From the NCBI GenBank assembly GCA_001896885.1, contig MKRJ01000028.1, positions 27,288-91,287 of the forward strand: a stretch of 64,000 bases of DNA, given 5' to 3'. The notes beneath the pieces are model-generated. The model was not told the origin of the DNA, searched no databases, and worked only from the letters and a program-made list of their open reading frames with translations. Source of the DNA: Rhizobiales bacterium 65-79 (lineage in GTDB: Bacteria; Pseudomonadota; Alphaproteobacteria; Rhizobiales; Rhizobiaceae). How positions within the stretch are numbered: position 1 is the first letter of the stretch; each line of letters starts with the position of its first letter. This document shows positions 58,362 to 64,000 of this stretch, piece by piece. Both the position numbers and the translations under genes were made by a program.

Positions 58362-58664
58362 CTAATTGTTCCGGCTGCCCCTGCCCGGCATCGGCTTGCC
58401 GAAGCCGACGGCATAGCTGATGTAGCCGTGAACCTGCACCTTCATCTCGCCGATCTGGAACGAGGTAGGATCGTCGCTGTTCTGCGGCGTGTCGGGCTCG
58501 GGAGGATAGATGCCGTCGTGGCTGGCGATCGGCTTCTGCGGCCGGACGCCCGGAAGCGTGCCGTCGTCAGTCTTGGTCTGTTCGCCCGCCCATGCAGCGG
58601 ATGCGGCCAACAGAAGCGCGGCCGATGCGGCCACCGTCCGAAGCATTCTCATCTGCGCTGCCAT
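58362..58664 (-). CDS. Small exported protein, unknown function
   Basis: This 100-residue protein has a signal peptide (residues 1-30, ending ASAAWA) and a Pro-rich, hydrophilic mature part. It ends with FQIGEMKVQVHGYISYAVGF and a GRGSRNN tail. It is likely periplasmic. No family is recognised, and the gene stands alone before edd. An alternative start is Met5 (58652). Confidence 0.75.
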   Translation of the reverse strand: MAAQMRMLRTVAASAALLLAASAAWAGEQTKTDDGTLPGVRPQKPIASHDGIYPPEPDTPQNSDDPTSFQIGEMKVQVHGYISYAVGFGKPMPGRGSRNN

Positions 58665-58736
58665 CGCGGCGACCTTTCCAGCAGAATTGTCCCAATAAGA
58701 TAGGCGAGCCGCGCCGCCGAGACAAATCACACTTGT

Positions 58737-60554
58737 TCAGGCGAAGACGCTGGCGCCTGCATCGGCGCGGCCGACATTGGCGCGGAGCGCCGCGAAAAGC
58801 TCCCGCCCATGGCCGAAGCCGTTGGCGGAGAGGTCCTTGACCGGACGCGGCCGCCCCACGAAGGCCTCCGTGTCGCCGAGCACTTCAAGCGTGCCCGCTT
58901 CCGCGTCGAGCCGCACCAGATCGCCGTTCCGGACCTTGCCGATGGCGCCGCCTTCGGAAGCCTCCGGCGTCACGTGGATCGCCGCCGGCACCTTGCCGGA
59001 AGCGCCCGACATGCGCCCGTCCGTCACCAGCGCCACCTTGTGTCCACGGTCCTGGAGGATGCCAAGCGTCGGCGTCAGCCGGTGCAGTTCCGGCATGCCG
59101 TTCGCCTTCGGCCCCTGGAAGCGGATGACGGCGACGAAATCGCGGTTGAGCCTGCCGGCCTTGAAGGCGTCCTGCAATTCCTCCTGGTCGTCGAAGACGA
59201 TCGCTGGCGCCTCGACGATGCGCCGCTCCGGCTTGACCGCCGAGACCTTTATGATCGCGTGGCCGAGATTGCCGGAAAGCACGCGGATGCCGCCGCTTGG
59301 CTGGAACGCCTTCGGCATTGGCGCCAGCACCTTCTCGTCATGGCTTTTCTCGGGCGCCGGCTCGCGCAGGACCGATCCGTCCGCGCCAAGCTTCGCTTCC
59401 ACCGTATAAGCCCTCAGGCCCCCGCCCCAGATCGTCTGCGCATCCTCGTGCAGCAATCCGGCGTCGAGCAGTTCGCGGATGAGGAAGCCCATGCCGCCGG
59501 CGGCCTGGAAATGGTTCACGTCAGCCATGCCGTTCGGGTAGATGCGGGCGAGCAGGGGCACGATGTCCGAAATGTCGGAAATGTCCTGCCAGGTGAGGCG
59601 GATGCCGGCCGCCGCGGCGATGGCGATCAGGTGGATCGTGTGGTTGGTCGAGCCGCCGGTGGCGTTCAGCCCGACCACGCCGTTGACGATCGAGCGCTCG
59701 TCGATCATGCGGCCAGCCGGGGTATAGGCATTGCCGAGATGGGTGATGGCGAGCGCCCGCTTCGCCGCTTCCCTGGTCAGTGCGTCGCGCAGCTTCGTGC
59801 CCGGATTGACGAAGGAGGCGCCCGGCATGTGCAGCCCCATGATCTCCATCAGCATCTGGTTGGAGTTGGCGGTGCCATAGAAGGTACAGGTGCCGGGGCT
59901 GTGATAGGATTTCGCTTCGGCTTCCAGCAGTTCGGCGCGGCCGACCCGGCCTTCGGTGTAAAGCTGGCGCACGGCCGATTTCTCGTCGTTGGGGATGCCC
60001 GACGGCATCGGTCCGGCCGGGATGAACACCGCCGGCAGATGGCCGAAGGAAAGCGCCGCGATGGCCAGCCCCGGCACGATCTTGTCGCAGATGCCGAGGA
60101 AGACGGCGGCGTCGAACATGTTGTGCGAGAGGCCGATGGCGGCCGCCATGGCGATCACGTCGCGCGAGAAGAGCGACAGTTCCATGCCGGGCTGCCCTTG
60201 CGTGACGCCGTCGCACATGGCCGGAACGCCGCCCGCCACTTGAGCGACACCTCCGGCTTCCCGCGCGGCCTCGCGGATCAGCGCCGGATAGGTCTCGTAA
60301 GGCTGGTGCGCCGACAGCATGTCGTTATAGGCGGTGACGATGCCGAGATTGGGGACCTCGTTGCCGGCGAGCGCGGTCTTCTCGTGCGCGGCGCAGGCGG
60401 CGAAACCGTGGGCGAGATTGCCGCAGGAAAGCGTCGAGCGCTTTACCGTCTGGCTGGCCGCGCCGGCGATGCGCTCCAGATAGGCTTCGCGCGAGATTTT
60501 GGAACGTTCGCGGATGCGGTCGGTGACCGCCATCAATTGCCGGTGCGCGCTCAT
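58737..60554 (-). CDS. edd: 6-Phosphogluconate dehydratase
   Basis: This 605-residue IlvD/Edd protein has the Fe-S cysteines in AMCDGVTQG and [11 protein letters not shown], and [20 protein letters not shown] and [20 protein letters not shown]. It turns 6-phosphogluconate into KDPG in the Entner-Doudoroff route. It follows zwf and pgl in the same direction. eda is not in the window. The start at 60554 keeps the conserved N-terminus. Confidence 0.97.
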   Translation of the reverse strand: MSAHRQLMAVTDRIRERSKISREAYLERIAGAASQTVKRSTLSCGNLAHGFAACAAHEKTALAGNEVPNLGIVTAYNDMLSAHQPYETYPALIREAAREAGGVAQVAGGVPAMCDGVTQGQPGMELSLFSRDVIAMAAAIGLSHNMFDAAVFLGICDKIVPGLAIAALSFGHLPAVFIPAGPMPSGIPNDEKSAVRQLYTEGRVGRAELLEAEAKSYHSPGTCTFYGTANSNQMLMEIMGLHMPGASFVNPGTKLRDALTREAAKRALAITHLGNAYTPAGRMIDERSIVNGVVGLNATGGSTNHTIHLIAIAAAAGIRLTWQDISDISDIVPLLARIYPNGMADVNHFQAAGGMGFLIRELLDAGLLHEDAQTIWGGGLRAYTVEAKLGADGSVLREPAPEKSHDEKVLAPMPKAFQPSGGIRVLSGNLGHAIIKVSAVKPERRIVEAPAIVFDDQEELQDAFKAGRLNRDFVAVIRFQGPKANGMPELHRLTPTLGILQDRGHKVALVTDGRMSGASGKVPAAIHVTPEASEGGAIGKVRNGDLVRLDAEAGTLEVLGDTEAFVGRPRPVKDLSANGFGHGRELFAALRANVGRADAGASVFA

Positions 60555-60612
60555 CGTCTTCTTCCCTTCCCTGGCGCCGGATCCTCCCATTCCGGCGGCT
60601 GGTGTTTGCGGC

Positions 60613-61329
60613 TCAGTCCTTTTCGCCGGGTTTCGGCGCCCAGTAGATTTCGACCGGCTTTTTCGCGGCGTCGAATACGGCGCGGATGGGAAGGCGCGGC
60701 CCTTGGCCGAGTGCCTTTTCCAGCATCTCTTTCTTGTCCGTGCCTTCGATGTGCAAGGCGAGGTTCCGTGCCTCGATCAGTTTCGGCAGCGAGAAGGTCA
60801 GGCGCGGCTCGCCGGCGCTTTGCGCATGGACCGGCAGGACGATGCGCCTGCCGGAAAGGTCGAGCGGCCGCGCGAGGTCGGGATCGTCGGGGAAGAACGA
60901 CGCCGTATGGCCGTCGGGTCCCATGCCGAGCACGACGAAATCGAACGGATAGGGGAGGGACGACAGCGCCGCCTCGGCCTTTTCCGCGGCTTTCTCCACC
61001 GTCGGAGCTTCATGATAGAGGCCGACGAAATTCGCCGCCGCCGCCTTGCCGCGCAGGAGGTCGCGGCGCACCAGTCTCTCATTGGAACGGTCGGAACTCG
61101 GCGGCACGAAACGCTCGTCCACCAGCGTGATCGTGACTCTGGACCAGTCGAGATCGGTTTCGGACAGCGCCTTGAACAGGTGCACCGGCGTGGTCCCGCC
61201 AGACACCGCCAGCAGAGCCTCCCCGCGTGCCTGGATGGCCTCGGCCAGGATCTCCGCTATGCGTCCGGCCAGTTTCTCCGCCAGCGCCCGGGGTGTCGCG
61301 AACTCGTGCCAGTGGCGGGGGGTAGTCAT
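60613..61329 (-). CDS. pgl: 6-Phosphogluconolactonase
   Basis: This 238-residue protein has [40 protein letters not shown] and [20 protein letters not shown], the DevB/Pgl signatures. It hydrolyses 6-phosphogluconolactone made by zwf. It lies between zwf and edd. Confidence 0.96.
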   Translation of the reverse strand: MTTPRHWHEFATPRALAEKLAGRIAEILAEAIQARGEALLAVSGGTTPVHLFKALSETDLDWSRVTITLVDERFVPPSSDRSNERLVRRDLLRGKAAAANFVGLYHEAPTVEKAAEKAEAALSSLPYPFDFVVLGMGPDGHTASFFPDDPDLARPLDLSGRRIVLPVHAQSAGEPRLTFSLPKLIEARNLALHIEGTDKKEMLEKALGQGPRLPIRAVFDAAKKPVEIYWAPKPGEKD

Positions 61330-61360
61330 GATCTCCTCGCGATAAGGCAGTCGGCGAAAG

Positions 61361-61490
61361 CCCCCTCATCCGGCCGCTTCGCGGCCCTCTTCTCCCCGGT
61401 GGGGAGAAGAGGGAGCGACATCGCGGCCGGCGCCTCCTCTCCCCAGCGGGGAGAGGGTGGCTTGCGCAGCAAGCCGGGTGAGGGGGAAGG
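61361..61490. repeat. Palindromic intergenic repeat (copy 5)
   Basis: The outer arms CCCCCTCATCCGGC and GCCGGGTGAGGGGG enclose TTCTCCCCGGTGGGGAGAA and CTCTCCCCAGCGGGGAGAG hairpins. It lies inside the zwf-pgl gap, so it would be part of the operon mRNA and could modulate pgl expression. Confidence 0.8.
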
Positions 61491-61511
61491 AGAATGAGCC
61501 ATCCACCGCCC

Positions 61512-62984
61512 CTAATTGCTCTCGTGCCAGGTGCGCCCGTCGCGCTCGATGAGCGCGATGGAGGCCGACGGCCCCCAGGTGCCGGCGGTATAGCCCTGCG
61601 CTTCCTGCTCCGTGTCCTCCCAGGCGGCCTGGATGGTGTCGATCCAGCTCCACGCCGCCTCCACCTCGTCGCGGCGCATGAACAGTGTCTGGTTGCCGCG
61701 CACGACATCCATGATCAGCCGCTCATAGGCGTCCGGGTTGCGCACCTCGAAGGCCTGCGCGAAGCTCATGTCGAGCGGCACGTGCCTCAGGCGCATGCCG
61801 CCCGGTCCCGGATCCTTGATCATGATCCATTGCTTGACGCCTTCGCCCGGCTGCAGGCGGATGACGAGCTGGTTGGCGACCGGCCGCCCGGCGCTCTCGC
61901 CGAAGATCGAGTGCGGTATCTGCTTGAATTCGATGACGATTTCGGAGACGCGCGTGGCCAGGCGCTTGCCTGTCCTGAGGTAGAAGGGCACGCCCGCCCA
62001 GCGCCAGTTCTCGATCTGCGCCTTGATGGCGACGAAGGTCTCGGTGTTGCTCTCATTGTTGCCGAGCTCGTCCAGGTAGCCTTTCACCGGCCCGTCGGCG
62101 GAGGCCCCGGCGCGGTACTGGCCGCGCACCGTGTTCTTCTGTGCGTTGCCGTTCTCGATGTGCTTCAGCGAACGCAGGATCTTCAGCTTCTCGTCGCGCA
62201 CCGCGTCGGCGTCCATCGAGGATGGCGGCTCCATGGCGACGAGGCAGAGAAGCTGCAGCATGTGGTTCTGCACCATGTCGCGCAGCGCGCCCGCCTTGTC
62301 GTAATAGCCGGCGCGGCCCTCGAGCCCCACCGTCTCCGCGACGGTGATCTGCACGTGGTCGATATGGGCGTTGTTCCACAGCGGCTCGTAGAGCGCGTTG
62401 CCGAAGCGCAGCACCATGAGGTTCTGCACCGTCTCCTTGCCGAGATAGTGGTCGATGCGGAAGATCTGCTGCTCTTCGAACACCTTGCCGATTTCGTCGT
62501 TGAGCGCCTTTGCGGACGCAAGATCGCGGCCGATCGGCTTTTCGACGACGATGCGCGAATTCGGCGTCAGCAGGCCGTGCGATTTCAGCTTCGCCGCGAT
62601 CTCCCCGAAGATCGCAGGCGCCACCGCCATGTAGAAGACGCGGATGCATTCGCTCTTGCCCACGGCTTTCCTGAGGTCGTCGAAGCCGGCGCCGGAAGTG
62701 GCGTCCGCCGAGACCCACGAGAGACGGTCGAGGAAACTTGCCAGCGCCTTCTTGTCAATCTCCTTGGCATCGACATGCTCGGTGATCGCCTTCTGGGCGA
62801 ACTCCCGATAGGCCTTGTCGGACATCTTCGCCCGCGAGACGCCGATGATGCGCGTCGGCTCGGAAAATTGCCCCGCGATCTGCCTTTGGTAGAGCGCCGG
62901 CAGAAGCTTGCGCTCGGCGAGGTCGCCCGTGCCGCCGAAGACGATGAAATCGAAGGGCTCGACTGGAATGGTCTGGCTGGTCAT
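61512..62984 (-). CDS. zwf: Glucose-6-phosphate 1-dehydrogenase
   Basis: This 490-residue protein has FVVFGGTGDLAERKLLPALY-like N-terminal NADP contacts (IVFGGTGDLAERKLLPALY) and the catalytic RIDHYLGKETVQN. It also has EKPIGRDLASAKALNDEIGK and the substrate-binding VPFYLRTGKRL. It makes 6-phosphogluconolactone and NADPH. It is the first gene of zwf-pgl-edd and divergent from the aldehyde dehydrogenase. Confidence 0.97.
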   Translation of the reverse strand: MTSQTIPVEPFDFIVFGGTGDLAERKLLPALYQRQIAGQFSEPTRIIGVSRAKMSDKAYREFAQKAITEHVDAKEIDKKALASFLDRLSWVSADATSGAGFDDLRKAVGKSECIRVFYMAVAPAIFGEIAAKLKSHGLLTPNSRIVVEKPIGRDLASAKALNDEIGKVFEEQQIFRIDHYLGKETVQNLMVLRFGNALYEPLWNNAHIDHVQITVAETVGLEGRAGYYDKAGALRDMVQNHMLQLLCLVAMEPPSSMDADAVRDEKLKILRSLKHIENGNAQKNTVRGQYRAGASADGPVKGYLDELGNNESNTETFVAIKAQIENWRWAGVPFYLRTGKRLATRVSEIVIEFKQIPHSIFGESAGRPVANQLVIRLQPGEGVKQWIMIKDPGPGGMRLRHVPLDMSFAQAFEVRNPDAYERLIMDVVRGNQTLFMRRDEVEAAWSWIDTIQAAWEDTEQEAQGYTAGTWGPSASIALIERDGRTWHESN

Positions 62985-63189
62985 GGTCCGTCCGTCCGCG
63001 TTGTGATCGCCGCGGCAATGCCGCTCTATATTCTAATCGATTTAATTTTGCCAGTGCGACGGAGTGTCCGCATCGGCCTTGACAGGGCAGACGGGGAAGC
63101 GTTTCACCGGGGCGCGGCTCGTCCGATGCCTTTCGCACATGCGAAACAAGTTGGAGCGACCGCGTCGAGGAAGCAAGGAGAAAGCGGAT

Positions 63190-64000
63190 ATGGGCGCCCA
63201 TCTTTCGACGACGGTGGCGGAAGGCCTGGCCTTCATGCAGATCGTCGATGGCAAGCCGGTGGATTCGCTTTCCGGCCAGCGCATCGACGTGGCCTCGCCT
63301 TCGGACGGCAAGGTGTTCGCCTCCATTCCCGCCTCCGGCGCCGCCGATGTCGACCGGGCCGTGCAGGCGGCGCGCCGCGCCTTCGACGAAGGTCCGTGGG
63401 GGCGCATGCCGGCGGTGGAGCGCGGACGCTGCCTTACCCGCCTTTTCCGGCTTGTCGAGGAGAACGGCGAGGAGCTTGCGGCGCTGGAATCCCGCGACAC
63501 CGGCAAGCCCATCCGCCAGGGCAAGGCCGATGTGACGGCGACCATGCGCTACTACGAATTCTACGGCGGCGCCGGCGACAAGATTCATGGCGACACCATC
63601 CCGTTCCTGGACGGCTATACGGCGCTGACCTTGCGCGAGCCCCACGGCGTGGTCGCCGGCATCGTGCCGTGGAACTATCCGCTGCAGATCACCGCGCGCG
63701 TGGTCGGCGCGGCGCTCGCCATGGGCAACACGCTGGTGGTGAAGCTGGCCGAGGACGCCTCGCTGACCGCGCTCCGCGTGGCGGAACTCGCATTGGAAGC
63801 GGGCATTCCGGCAGGCGTGCTGAACGTCATCACCGGCTACGGGCGCGAGGCTGGCGCCGCGCTCTCGGCGCATCCCGGCGTCGATTACGTCACCTTCACC
63901 GGATCGCCGCTCACCGGCACCGCGATCCAGCAGGCCGCGGCGATCAACAATCGCGGCGTCACCATGGAACTCGGCGGCAAGTCCCCGCAGATCGTCTTCG
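63190..64000 (+). CDS. Aldehyde dehydrogenase, betaine-aldehyde-dehydrogenase-like, 5' part
   Basis: The frame opens with ATG at 63190 and runs off the window after about 270 residues. It has SGQRIDVASPSDGKVFASIP, AVQAARRAFDEGPWG, GIVPWNYPLQITARVVGAAL, FTGSPLTGTAIQQAA and the catalytic Glu region MELGGKSPQIVF; the catalytic Cys lies beyond the edge. The family oxidises betaine aldehyde, gamma-aminobutyraldehyde or similar substrates; the exact one is open. The 205-bp gap to zwf holds the divergent promoters. Confidence 0.88.
   Translation, partial: MGAHLSTTVAEGLAFMQIVDGKPVDSLSGQRIDVASPSDGKVFASIPASGAADVDRAVQAARRAFDEGPWGRMPAVERGRCLTRLFRLVEENGEELAALESRDTGKPIRQGKADVTATMRYYEFYGGAGDKIHGDTIPFLDGYTALTLREPHGVVAGIVPWNYPLQITARVVGAALAMGNTLVVKLAEDASLTALRVAELALEAGIPAGVLNVITGYGREAGAALSAHPGVDYVTFTGSPLTGTAIQQAAAINNRGVTMELGGKSPQIVF

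Noticed and set aside
1..64000. CRISPR array, rRNA operon or insertion sequence
   Set aside because: No regularly spaced repeats, rRNA sequence or IS-type transposase with terminal inverted repeats was seen. The only transposase is MuA.

Overview
The window is high-GC alphaproteobacterial DNA, most like Rhizobiales of the Phyllobacteriaceae type (Mesorhizobium and relatives). The reasons are the Shemin-type hemA, a SAM-II riboswitch in front of metZ, an ehu/eut/doe ectoine-utilisation cluster, a long-form dCTP deaminase and dispersed palindromic intergenic repeats of the kind common in rhizobial genomes. It has two parts: about 32.5 kb of a Mu-like transposable prophage, then about 31.5 kb of ordinary chromosome.

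Prophage, 1 to about 32487, lying in reverse. The repressor (29057) faces right and the lytic genes run leftward. A long early operon with almost continuous start/stop overlaps carries Ner, a small membrane protein, HTH and winged-helix regulators, a ParB-like protein, the MuA transposase and the MuB ATPase, then DUF3164, GemA and other small proteins. Next come an MT-A70 adenine methyltransferase, a Mor-like activator candidate, a lysis cassette (M15 endolysin, holin-like protein, Rz/Rz1), a TraR/DksA zinc finger and the Mu-type packaging and head genes: gp25, gp26, TerS, TerL, portal, gpF, protease I with nested scaffold Z, cement protein, major head T and a gp35-like protein. Tail genes and the right end lie beyond position 1.

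Set into this leftward programme are rightward cargo genes: 4120-7013 (membrane protein, exported protein, KAP-family NTPase), 11203-11502, 17605-17931 and 18878-19570. The KAP gene is bracketed by a duplicated 3' end of the head gene gpF, a record of how cargo entered.

Between the repressor and the candidate left end lies a complete acyl-homoserine-lactone circuit: luxR (30359), a near-perfect dyad, luxI (31170) and a small overlapping ORF. Beyond it are two direct copies of a ~23-bp motif placed as transposase end sites would be, then tRNA-Gly(CCC). If the end is at about 32487, this is a Mu-like phage carrying its own quorum-sensing pair. That is the most interesting possibility here, and it rests on the end assignment.

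Chromosome, 32496 to 64000: tRNA-Gly, a voltage-gated-type K+ channel, dcd, SAM-II riboswitch with terminator and metZ, a CDP-alcohol phosphatidyltransferase, apaG, a CrbSR-like two-component pair with an SLC5-type sensor, mscL, a tautomerase, a class I aminotransferase and hemA. From 45.4 to 57.2 kb is an ectoine uptake and catabolism locus: doeD, doeC and an Lrp/AsnC regulator; transporter ehuBCDA; divergent eutB, eutC, doeA and an ArgE-like M20 deacylase. The end holds rpe, the Entner-Doudoroff/oxidative pentose genes zwf, pgl and edd, and the 5' part of a betaine-aldehyde-dehydrogenase-like gene cut by the window edge.
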